A DNA stretch of 64,000 nt from Rhabditoides inermis (lineage: Eukaryota; Nematoda; Chromadorea; Rhabditida; Rhabditidae): assembly GCA_963966185.1 (NCBI GenBank), contig CAWZYM010000283.1, forward strand, positions 2,242,501-2,306,500. The letters are read 5' to 3'. Shown one piece after another: positions 21,735-34,484 of the stretch; positions within the stretch are counted from its first letter, which is position 1; each line of letters opens with the position of its first letter. The notes under the pieces are model-generated. The model did no database searches, was not told the DNA's origin, and saw nothing but the letters and a program-made list of their open reading frames with translations. Made by a program: the position numbers and the translations under genes.

Positions 21735-22767
21735 ATGTCTGACCCCACTAGGTGAGTGTGTATATGTATTTATGAAAAATAAACATCAACACTTTTCAGT
21801 TCGGTACAACTAGAAAAGCAATTCTACTACGAGCTGAATGAAGAGACTCAGTGAGTGATTTGACTATTTTCGAAACTAAAAAGCTATGTATAGGGTATCC
21901 CCCCGGTTCACGGTACGGCAACCATCTCTCCGCATACTTTCCAAACATCATTTCATCACATTTAGCCGCGCTATCGGCCCGCGCAAGACCATTCGATCGC
22001 GCGAATCGCGCGCTTGGCGGTCTGATTTTAAGGAAGTGAGGGTCATTAGCAAGTCTAATGAAGCAGAGTTTTTCATCTTCTAGAGCTTATAACTCCTTTC
22101 GGAATTAATGAATCTTCACAGAAATTCAACTCCGGCTGCATGACAGTATTCCCTAGAGGACTGTTTTTTTCCCGATTTCGGAATTTCGTTTTTGTTATAT
22201 TGATATCGCTTGAAAAACTATAATTTTCAGTCTCTTATATAGGGGAAATCTAGAAAACTTTATAACTCTCTTTAAAATGGTGCTACAGCTCCCAGTTTTT
22301 CGAGGAAGTGTGCCCCGATAGTGTATCTAGAGAACGGTTTTTCAACATTGTGAAATTTTCTTCGGATTTTACCGTACTTCGGACAAGAAACCCCCAAAAA
22401 CGCTGGATTTGCATAATATTCTCGTCATTTAGCATTCGTCTGACCGACCGCCGTTAATTCGCGTACCGTGAAAATGGGGGATACCCTTTAGAAACATACA
22501 TTCTAATATTTTGTCGATCAGGCATGAAATATGATGCTCTCTCTTTCAGTGGTCCCTTCTCGGAGGTGCAGATGCTGGGGTGGTACCGACACTCGTTCCT
22601 GCCCAGTCATCTCATGGTGACATGCAAGAGAGGAAAGGAAGTCCTCTATGAACTGAGCATCCGTGAGTGTTTTTAATTTTGTTTTGTTTCTCATTTTGTT
22701 TTGTTTTTCATTTCAACGTTTCTTTTCTTACTGTTAATTACATTTTACTGAATCGACAAGGATAGAA

Positions 22768-22835
<68 letters not shown>

Positions 22836-22836
22836 A

Positions 22837-22889
<53 letters not shown>

Positions 22890-24725
22890 TTCCAGAGTCA
22901 CTAGCTGCCGTCAACCCCTCCAACCCCTTCATTGTCTTGCCAGGAGAGAGAACTGTAGTGGAGAGGATCGATCATTTGGTGAGTACATTGCTATTGTATT
23001 ACAGCTTCAATACTTGTTTTATACTATTTCTGTGTTTTTTCTTTAGGTCACTAGATTCAACGCGCAACACAGCAAATTGTCGAAGTTAGACCAGTTTTAT
23101 GCGACTATGGCGGAGGCATTTGAAGAGGTTCGTCTATTTGTTCAGTATATTTTGAGAATCTGTACATAATTCAGGCGCAAGGCGTCAAGTTCGAGGAATC
23201 TCTACGAGAGAAGCTTCTCAACTTCACCATCAAGCAACCACTTCAACACACCTTTGCTGCATTGGTGACTGCAGTTTCCATTGCTCATTTCCCACTCACA
23301 CTTTTTGTTTCAAATTTGCATTGTAGAAATCCGAAATGCAAACGCGTCTCTCGGATATGGAAGAACGTGTTGATTACATTGCCGCGTCGTTGCCGAAAGA
23401 AGCTTCAAATGTCGTGACGGTGAGTCAAAGAGATGGACAGAAAGAATGTGGTAGAGACGGGGATAGAGAAGGAGAGAGAGAGAGAGAGAAATTTCAGGAA
23501 CTTCTTCCTTCGACCTCATTCGGAGACGTGGACGGACTCCGCAAGCTGCGCGAGGAGGCGGGGCCAAAGAGGGCGGAGTCTCTCAGCGTCTGCCAGCTAC
23601 ACGACATCACCAATCATCTTCTGTCGCTGGAACAGGTATGTATGTACCCGAATACGTTTATACGAATACATAAAGGGTTCACAAGATTTTCGGTTTCAGA
23701 AGTACCGCCGCTGTAACGGAGAGGTGCAGGGTTTGAAGGCGAAGGCGGATAACCCCGAGTGGAAGGCCCCTCTGGTGCAGGTCACAAAAGACATGGCCGC
23801 ACTCGAACAGAAGTTCCGGGTGCTCAACGGACAGCTGTTCTCTGTGAGCGGTGCGAAGATCGGAGGAGACATCGTCAAGATTGTGAGCGTCTCTCTCTCC
23901 CTCCCACCCCCTTTTCTCTCTTTCTCTTTCTCTCTCTCTCCCTCTCCCTCTCTCTTCCTGGACAAGTGTCTTCCAGAATAAGCGGCTCGACTTTCTCTCC
24001 TCCGAGCTCTCTACCCTGAGGGAGAGTGACCACGGCAAGCTGACCGCCTCGCTGGACCAGCTCAAGAAGGACCAACAACTGCAGGAAGAGGTGATTAACT
24101 GATCTGATCAACTGATCTGATCAACTGATCACTGTTCAGCGCTGGAAGACCCTCAACTTCCAACTGTCTGCGGCAACTGGAGCCAAACTGGGTGTGCGGA
24201 TATCCGAGATGGTAACACTTTTATTCTTTCATATCTTGTTTCGAAACGGTCGGATTGTTGCATTACAGCAGCAAATGACTTCCATAACTAACGTGAAACG
24301 TATTGAACGGATTTATTGTTTCATCAAGAATAATATTAGCCGCTTAGTGATTTCATTTACGATTACACTAACGGTCGGCGTGAAATTTCACGTGATTTGC
24401 AGAGCAAGCAGCTCGACTCTCTCACTGCCAGTGTGGAGGAGGTGAAGAAGGGAGGAGGAGGAGGAGGATCGGGTAAATATGTTTTGTTACTTTTTTTGTC
24501 TCTTATCATCAAAATAAACTATTTTAAGACCTGCGCGAGACGGTGAATCAGCTGCGATCGGAGCAAGCTGGCTTGGACCAACGGTTCAGGACGTTCAATG
24601 GACAACTAGCTTCTGTCAGCGGGCCGAAGATAGGGAAGGAGATCAAGGATTTGGTGAGTTGTTGGTTTTTCAAAATGTCCTTTTTCTTTTGTTTTGTCCC
24701 CCCTCACTTTCATTTTCAAGTATGC

Positions 24726-24761
<36 letters not shown>

Positions 24762-24885
24762 AATGCCTAAATTAGGAGTGTCCTATTTCAGAGAAATGAC
24801 CTGGACCAGATGCACCAATCTATATTGGAGGTAATCAGCATCAACAACAATGTAACGATGGCACAGGTTGAAGTGATGGTGAGCC

Positions 24886-24921
<36 letters not shown>

Positions 24922-25044
24922 GAGAGAGAGAGAGAGAGAGATAACGTTCAATTTCAGAAAACCGACATTCACCGTCTCTCTTCTCGAGTGAACAATCCAG
25001 TGAGCAAATGCAATCAGAAAGAGCCGGCTTTCGACCCCAAGTAG
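21735..25044 (+). CDS. GYF-domain coiled-coil protein, unit 2 copy (intact)
   Basis: This has the same exon plan as 4075-7238 and is open from ATG at 21735 to TAG at 25042-25044, about 470 aa. The GYF domain lies near residues 8-60 (FYYELNE, GPFSEVQMLGW). It is followed by LDQFYATMAEAFEE, DMEERVDYIAASLPKE and a long coiled coil. The coil has three repeats centred on FRVLNGQLFSVSGAKIGGDI, LNFQLSAATGAKLGVRI and FRTFNGQLASVSGPKIGKEI. A Gly run (GGGGGG) separates repeat 2 from repeat 3. The codon that is TGA in unit 1 is TGG here. GYF domains bind PPG-type proline motifs in splicing or translation-repression factors. This coiled-coil architecture is not one recognised from known GYF proteins, so the cellular role is open. 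Confidence 0.8.
21891..22490. mobile_element. TA-flanked MITE in GYF intron 2, unit 2
   Basis: This is the counterpart of 4233-4829, with the same ends and same position in the intron, so it was inherited with the duplication. Confidence 0.85.
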
Positions 25045-25636
25045 CTCTCTCCCTACAGTTATGTGATCTTTTTCTTGTTCACAATCTGCGACTGGGTATA
25101 TAATCATCATTCAACTTCTTATACGTGTCAGATCTCCGGTACGATCGTTTGATAACATGTTTCCTCTTCTTTTCACGTATACTTATTTGGATGATTTTGA
25201 TGTGTATACTTTGATAAATGATGACTTCGCATATTTTCCCGTACAAGGTTGACAGATAAGACATGCAAAACAACTCGTGAACTATTGAAGGTGCGCAATA
25301 GAATAGAAAGAATCGCCACCGGCATACCAACTTGTGACATTCACAGTGCGACTTTTGTTCTGAAAGCTTCTTGGAAAAGATACACAGGCTAACAACTAAC
25401 ACAGATTAACACAGACTAACAGACTAACAATACGTTTTATTTCGAAAAATCGTGAACTGGTTGCAGTTGAGCCTCCCCTCACAGCGTAATCTCTTCCTCT
25501 CTCCCCTCTCCCCCCTCTCTTCCTGTCTGGACAGTCTTCCCTTTCCTGCCCGCCCAACTCTCTCGCAACTGTCCGAAGTAGATGTCGCCCGCGTCTCGCG
25601 TCTCCAACAGATGAGCTGGCGGCTGCGAGCTTGCGT

Positions 25637-25985
25637 GCCTTCTGAAACCCAGAAGACGTCAGATCAGAAGACGTCAGATCAGAAGATGTCAGTTCAGAAG
25701 ACGTCAGATCAGAAGACGTCAGATCAGAAGACGTCAAGTTATAACACGTCACCCACCGTGTCACCATGTTGAGGATCCGTTGGATGATGATCGGCCGATC
25801 GCGAAGGCAGCTCGTTTCGGTGATCAACACACAGTCGATCATTCTCAAACAGTTCTTACACTACAAAACTTGTGTGGGTGTGGTCCGTCTCTTTGAAACC
25901 GCCCCTTCGAAACACCTTCACAACACGCTGTTTGGTCGTGTTTCGAAGTCGGTATGGAAAGGAGTTTCAAAGAGACTGACCGTTA
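25637..25985. repeat. Half array of AGAAGACGTCAGATC words followed by a GGTCAGTC-type MITE
   Basis: The left half matches the array at 7838-7937. Where unit 1 has the inverted half, unit 2 has an element with ends GTCCGTCTCTTTGAAA and TTTCAAAGAGACTGACCG (about 25886-25984), a relative of 3641-3822 and 48390-48506. Confidence 0.7.
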
Positions 25986-26156
25986 CTTCAACGTTAGTAT
26001 AGTTTTAATAGTTCAGCCTGTATTAGGTAAAAATGTGAGAGAGAAAAATTAGTATTAGTTTTTCATTCACCGATTGTAAAAGTTGCCAACTCCGAACAGA
26101 TCACTGATTACAGATTACTTTTCGGATCATGGATAATGAAAACTGATCAAAAAATC

Positions 26157-27853
26157 TCACATCACGTAGAGGAGTTCAAGCGAACAGAGAATGAAGTTTA
26201 CAGCGTGTCTGTCGTCTCTGTAAAGCCCTTGATCTCTCTCTCTCTCTCTCTCTCCCTGTCTCCCTGTCTCTCTCTCTCTCCCTCTCTCGCTTTCACACTC
26301 ACCTGACTAAATAGTATGGAATGAAGGCAAAAGAAGAGAGCAGCGAGAGTAAAATTCCCATCCATACAAAAAGTCTGCGCATCAACTGAACGATTTTGTG
26401 ATTGCATGTTTGTTTTCTTGTTTACCTTGAGCACAAACAGGTTCTCGCTTAACTGGTACCGTATCGAAAGCGAGTATTCGGACTGAAAAGTCAGTTATAT
26501 CTTTGAAGATTTAAATATATAGTTAGCCACAAACACGGAATGAAATTTCAACGCTAGACTACAAACCACATACAAACTGAACTAGTAACAATAACAAAAA
26601 CTAGTAATAACCCACATAGTCGAACTGCATGCGGGGCAGACATCTCTTTCCCGTGCTCACATCGAGGCTGTAGATGTTCAGTCGACGAACGATGCGCTCA
26701 TTGGATGAAATAAGGAGCGAGATCAACTGGAAACGTTAATCGATCTTTTTTCTAAAGACACCGCTGATTTTTTCAATTCATCACCAAAAATGTCCGGTAT
26801 ATCCCCAATTCAGATATTTAGTGTATGCGCCAGTGCGATAGTTTTCGATCTACCTCGCTTGCAGTTCGAATTACGGTGCCGTAACCGTCTGCCTCTCTTG
26901 TTTTGCTGACTCTCCGTCTTTCTCTGATCTACGATCTACCCCACCGCGCGCAACTTATTGCGAGCATGAAATTTGCGACTCACGACTATTATGAGAGTGG
27001 CTGTCGCAGTGGCATATGTGAGGATGAATGTGAGACCGACAGCTTCTGAAATGACTCGTTCAGTATTGCGGATGAGAACGTATGTACCATTGAGTATGAG
27101 CAGAGTGATTGCGCTAGAAATGACGAGGTTGAGAAGAATGAGAATGATTGAAATGAACAATCGCCGATGCCTTTCATAGTCGTGAATGAGGACAGTGGAG
27201 AGAAAACGCTGAATTGGGAAGTAAAAGTATCATACAATTATTGTTTAATAAAGTACAAAGTGCGTAAAGAGTTCATTCACGTGCGAAGTGCAGACATGCT
27301 TCATACAATAAAATAAACATGTTCTTGCCTCAAAAATGAATAATGGGAAGCCATTAGTGTGAAAGACAGGGAATAAGACCCGTATAAAGGATGAAAGCAC
27401 TACGGACGGATTATCTGTAAAAGTATAATGTACAATAAAACATCAGAAAAAATAGTTCTTGCATACCTTCAGAAGTCTTTGGATCATGTTGAAAGTGCAT
27501 GAGTTTCAATCTTGAAATGGAATTTGTTATGATTAATACAATATTAGCGTATGTGAGAGCCTAAACATAGTCATAAATATATCGTTAAACCAACTCCTAC
27601 CTTGAGATTCGCATGAAACTGTGTGCTTTCGAAAAACAGGTAAAATGTGAATAGTGATAAAATTATGGTGACAACATTGAATATTTTCTGTAAATTACGA
27701 GCTATGTATCATCTCAATGTAAGCAGGTACACTGCCAACCAATATCACCTCAACAAAGTAAATCACTTGAAACCAATAATAGTATCCGCTCTCTTGAGCC
27801 AGGTTATCGTCGCATAAAACTGGGAGCCAGTAAGAAGACGAGTTGAAAAACAT
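26157..27853 (-). CDS. Sre/Sra-type seven-TM chemoreceptor, unit 2
   Basis: This is the duplicate of 8279-10023, with ATG at 27851-27853 and TGA at 26157-26159 and the same exon order. The RYQLSEN and DYE motifs are kept. Differences are scattered and mostly conservative: TFILTYATATATLIIV in TM5 versus TFVLSYATAAATFIIV, and VEVILVG versus VEVILIG in sequence taken as intron. No stop or splice loss was seen. It is probably a functional odorant or pheromone receptor gene. Confidence 0.8.
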
Positions 27854-28232
27854 CTAGAATGTGAATGTTATAATGGACATAATAATGGGAAGATACACAA
27901 TCATTGCAAAATGAGTGATGAGCGAGATGGATTTCTTGATTTTAGTCACGAGACAGGAGACTATTAGAGTATTAGGAGACGGATTACTTTTCTATGGGAA
28001 TGCACTAATACAAGGAAAGTGTATAAAGAATGAATATGAATAAGAGAGGAAAAGGTATTCACGGATGTCACTAATGAGCATCATTAGTACAATAATCGGC
28101 TAATGTATAGTCCCTCCCGTTGACATTTATGTATTAACACTGATTCGCGCGCGGCCTCTTTCGAATGCCCCCTTCGAATACCCCCTTCGTCGCCTGTGAT
28201 ACACGCGAATTTGACGCGATTTGAACACAGAT

Positions 28233-28630
28233 TTCATTCTCTTTCGAAAGTACACGAGTAAAGAGGAGTGGTTTGGTTTTGATCTAATTCAACAAAAGCA
28301 CATGCATAAAATCTCTTCGCAGCTGACTAAAATTTCTAAACAAACCTGCTTTTTCAAACGATGTTTCAAAACTCTAATTGTTTTCTTGTTAACATGTTGA
28401 GTTCAGGTATTCGGGATACTGTTTTACTGTTAATCCCAACAAGTAACATGCAACAAAATGTGTGACACGATTATAGTGCATACTATATTCGCCTTTTCAT
28501 CGATCAGAAAGAGCAGGTTTGTTTCGAAATTTTAGTCAGCTGCGAAGAGATTTTATGCATGTGCTTTTGTTGAATTAGATCAAAACCAAACCGCTCCTTT
28601 TTACTCGTGTACTTTCAAAAGAGAATGAAT
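28233..28630. mobile_element. Fold-back element with ACAAAAGCACATGCATAAAA core
   Basis: The arms of about 130 bp pair. The left arm has CGAAAGTACACGAGTAAAGA, then the core ACAAAAGCACATGCATAAAA, then CTTCGCAGCTGACTAAAATT. The right arm has the reverse complement in reverse order. It is absent from unit 1. A related element with the same core lies in a CACTIN intron (44155-44425). Confidence 0.85.
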
Positions 28631-29143
28631 GTCCTTTTCTCAATTTTCGAAGAAATTTTCTTTTTCAGGTTGATGTGCCGAACATGTTACGTATAAATAT
28701 TCGAAACTTTAGAAAACGTATACTGAATATGGAAACGCACATGTGTGCCTTGGGAGTGGCGTGTTGCGCGCGCCACAGATCAAAACAAACGGGCGCCGCT
28801 GCGCGCAAATGAAAATAAGTGTTCACGAAACAAATGCAGAAATGTGTTCATTGCAACTTGGTACTTAGTGGACAATGCACATCGCCGAGAAAGTGCCAGA
28901 CACGACCCCCCCCCTTTCTTCGGCAGTATCGTTTTCTGGAAGATTCTTTTCAGATACACCGACGTTTAGTCGACTTTGCAGCTCTGTTTTTCAGCTTGAG
29001 AAAGGTGATGATCACGTCATACGTTTCATTATGGAATCACCTGATGAGGAGATATCCTCCCAAGCCCTGCTAGAAAAAGCCCGCCTGTTTGCGAGAGGGA
29101 CGCGATCGCCGGTCCGCAAAAGCTCACACGCACAGGTCTAACA

Positions 29144-29476
29144 AATCAAAAAATCAATCAAAAAATCAATCGTTTATCCGGAATCGTTATATCTGAATAT
29201 GAAAACACAATCATAATGATATGAAGCATACAGTAGTGCCTAAGATGCTAGATACATAATAGGCTAACGCCGGGGAAAGACAGGTAGGCTGACAAGGTTA
29301 GTGGTGTACTTGACCGATAATCATTCCTGGACCATTAGAGTACCATTCTTGACGTGAAGAGCTCCGGGGTTTCCTTTGCTCCACGCCAGTTATTATCTCC
29401 TCGCGCCATAGCTGCTTCCACATGAGGGTACTTCCCGCCGCCTCACTGGTTACTCGGGAAGGAGGTCAGGTCTAAC
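29144..29476 (-). mobile_element. Retrotransposon 3' end (LINE/SINE type), unit 2 only
   Basis: It is flanked by CAGGTCTAAC on both sides (near 29132 and 29470), and unit 1 has a single CAGGTCTA there (11070). On the - strand it ends GATAAACGATTGATT followed by TTTTTGATT repeats. The insert therefore has a target duplication and a short-word tail, as for target-primed retrotransposition. The tail word matches the insert at 30964-31150. Confidence 0.8.
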
Positions 29477-29814
29477 GGTGATATGATTCCGCCAACATCG
29501 CACTCGAAGCAGACCGCAACGACCCAGCCCACCAGGGTTCAAGACATCACTCTCTCAAAAATTACTTGCATATTTCTTTAAAACAGCACTTGAATTAAGG
29601 TCTTATAAATCTATACTTTCTGAGAACTTGTGTGTTTCTGAGAACACGTTTCTTGACTTGTCGTTTTTTTTATTACTACTCGTGATTAACTGAGTTCATG
29701 GAAACTGTGGATCGCACAGAAGCGTCGTAACTTCTGCGATGTTTCGCCTTTCTTTCTCGATCACAAACAACCTTTCATTCTAGCATCTAAAACTGTATTC
29801 ATGTTAGATAATAA

Positions 29815-30045
29815 TTTGTCTCCAAAATCTGTATCAGACCAGGCGCCCTCGGGAGTTGCGGTCCTTTGGGTCCGTGCGGTGTAAGTCAGTAGACATCATC
29901 GCCTGTGATCATCACACTCAGATTCAGGTCTGAATTGACCCTTACTGAAGACATCGAAGCAAACTCGCGCCGCACCTATCTGAGCCCGCAGAGTCCAACT
30001 CGCGCCGGGTTTACGATTTTGCAAACGTTAAGCGAGAGCGAAAGC
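29815..30045. repeat. Long inverted repeat, right arm (unit 2)
   Basis: This is the counterpart of 11401-11640 and pairs with 18272-18518, bracketing about 11.3 kb. Confidence 0.85.
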
Positions 30046-30100
30046 GAATTGGAAGGAAAGTGATTTATCCGGGAATTTGAGGAAACAACAATCTACACGA

Positions 30101-30207
30101 TTACTGAATATGGCAGACACCGATGACGTGGCAGATGACGTCGAGGTAGTTTCGAACATCGACGGATGCAGATTCTCCTGGAAGGCAAGCTAGATAGGGA
30201 AAGAAAG

Positions 30208-30258
<51 letters not shown>

Positions 30259-30259
30259 T

Positions 30260-30303
<44 letters not shown>

Positions 30304-30648
30304 TCACCTTCGTTGTCCAATTCGCAAGTTCCTGCGTACGAGTGGACTCCGACGAGCACGACACGGCCAGAGCTCTTGTCAGTCGTCTCCAGAGTCCCGC
30401 CACTGTCACCCTGCAATCTCTCTCCCTCTCTCCCTCTCTCCCTCTCTCCCTCTCTCCCTCTCTCCCTTTCTCCATCTCTCCCTCTCTCCCTCTCTCCCTC
30501 TCTCCCTCTCTCCCTCTCTATCTCTCTCCCTCTCTATCTCTATCCTCACCTCACAAATCTCCTTGTTCAAGTCCTTGGGATTCTGCGTGCACACGAGTTG
30601 GCCTTCAGGTCCATGCGCATCGGTGCATCTGAAATGTTGTTGAGAGAG

Positions 30649-30710
<62 letters not shown>

Positions 30711-31867
30711 GACTCACTCGATGACATTGACGGTGAACTTCTGTAGGTTTCCCTTGTGATCTGGCTCTTTCACTTCCGTCTGCACTCCATACGCCACGTG
30801 TGTGTACGCCAGTGATTCGTCGATCGCATATTCGATACGAGCCGGAGGGAGGCAGATCGGAGTTGCCTAGACATTTAGAAGGGTACATCCCATTGCCAAT
30901 ATCATTGTTTTGGACAGGTCGTTTGAAAGGTGCCGTGACATTTTATGGAAAGATGCAGTGGATTATGGAAAGGAAATCGAATGATTATCGACTGAATATC
31001 GATCTAATATCGACTTTCGACCTTCGACCCTACCATCCCCGTTGCTAAACTGTGTTTCTCCCAGCTCTTAGCCCTCGTGGTGTGCCGTATGCACTTGTTG
31101 TACAGTTAGGATATAGCGATTCTGGATAAACGATTGATTGATTGCAGTGGAAAGATCCAGCCAATAGCATCATTTTGGAAGGATCATTTCGAAATGGTGA
31201 TGAAGAGTAATCGGACAGACCACTGACCTTTACTGGCGTATCGAGCTCGACTAGTGCGAAATCGTAGAATTCACATCTGAATGTCAGTTGTACGTTTGCA
31301 TACAACCGATAGACTCACTCTCCCGATGAGACGTATCGAAGATCCAAGGCTACGCGGCGGATGCCAGTCGAGACAGTCGACACCTGACCTGGATAAACAA
31401 GTACACAAGAAACTAGTAAACAACAAACAACAACGACACACCTCTCTGGCAGATGTCTTTGGAAGTGCACTCTCCACCCAGCATCACTTTGAAGAGGTTC
31501 AAATCGCCGTCCCATTGAAACGGCCTAAACGTGTATTTGATCGATTATCGATCGATTCTCACGGTTTGAATTTGTGTTTGGGCCCAGTGCAGGGCACTCC
31601 ATCAGGCGTTTCTAAACAGAAAGAAAACGTAACTCTAGAAACGTATTCCAGCAACGTATTTCTCACCAATGAAGCAATGAACCGCGGAGACGACGTGAAT
31701 CGGCGAAATGAGGGTGCCGCTGCAGAACTGCCTGGAACGAGACGGGGTCCCGCCACGATTGCGCGGCGCATACAGTACCTGCCGTTGTACGTGAGTGCGA
31801 CCGCCCATGGGTGGTCCTTGTTGAAGGCCGGCGTGCCGTGGAACACCTAAAAGGTAGACGGTAGACA

Positions 31868-31916
<49 letters not shown>

Positions 31917-32194
31917 TACCTTATACTGTTCTGTGGGTTGGGTGGCTGGTTTGGTTGAAGCAGTGTCAGGGATTCCGCACTTTTCCTGCACGGCCGCGTT
32001 GTCATTGGCATCGAGACGCATGAAATGGCCGGTGGAGCCTGGGTAGATCGAGGGTAGATCAAGGGTAGATCAGTAGATCACCCACCAACTCTCGACGCGA
32101 CGCCAAAGTTCCGTTCATAGGCCTCCTTTCCGCTCGCCGCGACGAGAGATGGAAGGAGAAGGAGGAGGAGGAGGAGGAGGAGGAGGAGAGGCAT
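30101..32194 (-). CDS. Secreted chymotrypsin-fold (S1) serine protease, unit 2 (intact)
   Basis: ATG is at 32192-32194 and TAA at 30101-30103. The signal peptide has twelve consecutive Leu (eight in unit 1), then PSLVAAS. The activation joint is K/VFHGTPAF, and its intron keeps a normal donor (AAG/GTATGT). The catalytic triad is His in VVSAVHC, Asp in YDFALVEL and Ser in CEGDSGG, and all are present. The Cys pattern fits family S1A. Glu at position 189 would favour basic P1 residues (inference). Ten or eleven exons were traced. A retrotransposon 3' end sits in one intron (30964-31150). It is likely secreted, perhaps digestive or cuticular. Confidence 0.85.
30964..31150 (+). mobile_element. 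LINE-type 3' end in protease intron, unit 2 only
   Basis: It is flanked by GCAGTGGA on both sides (30954 and 31145), and unit 1 has a single GCAGTGGA (12415). It ends GATATAGCGATTCTGGATAA then ACGATTGATTGATT, close to the tail of 29144-29476. The insert is short and 5'-truncated, lies in the orientation opposite to the protease gene and shows no coding. Confidence 0.85.
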
Positions 32195-32316
32195 GGGAGG
32201 GAGAAGGGAAAGGACGACCGCTCGCCGGCAGATGGCGCGGCGGAGTGATCGGGTTGGTTGTGGTCCACCCTGTCATTTCTAGTTCGACCACTATCATTGT
32301 ATCCTACATCTCTCTA

Positions 32317-32393
<77 letters not shown>

Positions 32394-32581
32394 AATGTGT
32401 TCCCGGAGGAAGGCCAGCCCGAACAAACGACAACTACACTCTTTATCCAGACCTTATCCAGATGAAATATACACAAGCGTTTCAAAAACATACATTAATA
32501 CACTGTCACCATCTAACTACTCTAATCGTCATTTCTTGTAAGTATTATAAGTTGTAAGAAATCTTAGTATTTGGAGTGACG

Positions 32582-34143
32582 TCACTTCTTGCACGTGCGC
32601 TCGTAGCAGCGGACATCGTTCATCTGCTCACGAATCTTCTGCAGACGAGACTGGAATGATCATTAATCGATAAGCGATCGATAATCGATAGATACCATGG
32701 AACTGAGACGGAAGCTGACTTGTTCTATGAGTCGCTGGCGCAGTGTGTTACGAGCTGTGTTCGAACTCTGGAATTAAAGCGTTGAGGGAGAGAGAGAGAG
32801 AGAGACAGAGAGAGAGAGAGAGATAGAAAGTACCTCGTGACTGTAGTCGTGCAGGAATTGATTGGTGTGCCACTGGACAATGCAAGAGATGGACAGCTGA
32901 ATGAAGATGTAAACAAGTAAACAATCAAGTGAACAAAACTCACACTCTGCAGTCGCATCATATCCTTTTCCGTCGCAAGAATGAGACAACGCACCAGGTA
33001 CTCGAGACAGTTACTGTGCTGAAAGAATAGGGTACTAGGGTTACGGTATACGGTAAACTACAGTAACCCACAGCCACTGCCTGCCGCATCATCTGCTGCT
33101 CCAGAGACTGGTGGACCTCGTACTGGAACCTCTCTCTCTCTATGTATCTCTCTCTCTCTCTCTCTCACTATCTCTCCCCGCTTACCCCTTCATACAGCTG
33201 GAATCTATGGACGAGATCAATGATCTCCTCAACCTACAATGTCTCCTTGATCTACCCTCTCCCTCCTCTGATCTACCTCTTCCACACTCAAATCCCTTCC
33301 CTGGTTGCTCGGATCGAATGTGCCAGTGAACATATACGTCACAACCTGAAAGAGTACGAATAAAGGGGTTACTGTATCTACCGTATACCTTGTTCACACT
33401 GTAGAGGGAAGAGTCTTCCCTTTTGTCCACCGCAGTGCGACCCTCGTTAGATTTGAAGTACGCACTGAATTCATGTTACCGTAACCCTTTCGTAAGCGGT
33501 ACCGGAAGTACGGTGACGTCGCCCGCAACATCTCCTTCGGAAAAGTGGCACGTCCATCGCGACAGATGATCGTAAAGTCGTGGCGGGACCTGAACACTGT
33601 TCGAAAATGCTCACAACCGAATCATCTACTTGTCGTTGAGAGAAGTGAAGCGGTAGTCGGGCATGGCGGGAGGCGGGTCAGGCAGCTAGGTATACGGTAG
33701 TTAGCGTGAGAGCGCGGTAATGTGCGCACCATTCCGAATGTGTAGTTCGGTTCGAAGTGCTTCCTGTTGATGTGAAGAGATGTGACTATACGCAGACTCG
33801 TATTCAACTTGTACTTGCGGTTTATCATCACAGTCTTGATCATCTACAATCGTATTAGGTATACTGTGAGCAAATCTCAAGTATACGGTATTTACAGTAC
33901 CTGTCCGAATTCGCTGGCGGGCGGGATTACGAAAGGGTGAGTGTCTCCCTCGAGAAGAGTGCGCCACTGGGGACCGGGCACAGCAGAGAAGCGGGTGGGA
34001 GGGAGCAGGTCTGAGAGTACTGTTAGGTATACGGTAGCTACAGTATCTCTCACTCTTCCCGTCGCTGCCCTCGCATTCGAGGAGAAGCTCGATGGCAGCC
34101 ACTGGCGGCATGCGGTGGTCGTTTATGCGGCTGCGAGGAAGGA

Positions 34144-34192
<49 letters not shown>

Positions 34193-34444
34193 GCACTCAC
34201 AACAGACTCGGTTCGATCTGCATCTGCATCTCGCCGTTTCGACGACCGTGTCCGCCAATATGCAGCGCCCTATGATACTTGATGAAATCTTTTTTTCTGG
34301 ATTCTATAACCTACCACTGATAGTAAACCGGTCCGTGCGCGGTCACGAACTGTACCATGCCGCTGGCACTGAAAGGAGGTATCGATCGATTATCGATTGA
34401 GAGTGAGAGCAAGAGAGAGACAGAGAGAGCGAGAGAGGGAGAGA

Positions 34445-34484
<40 letters not shown>

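Larger units (their letters stand above)
27854..30100. other. Intergenic stretch, unit 2
   Basis: It lacks about 0.4 kb present in unit 1. It contains a fold-back element (28233-28630), a short open stretch near 29030-29140 (SPDEEISSQALLEKARL, unrecognised), a retrotransposon 3' end (29144-29476) and the right arm of the long inverted repeat (29815-30045). No gene is called. Confidence 0.5.
16294..34332. repeat. Tandem segmental duplication, unit 2
   Basis: This is the second full copy of the gene set in unit 1. It is about 1.7 kb longer. Relative to unit 1 it has gained a 1624-bp fold-back element (18519-20142), a fold-back element near 28233-28630 and two retrotransposon 3' ends (29144-29476, 30964-31150). 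It lacks the 593-bp MITE present in unit 1 at 13753-14345 and about 0.4 kb found in unit 1 near 10140-10520. Where the two units can be compared at coding lesions, unit 2 keeps the intact reading. Confidence 0.95.
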
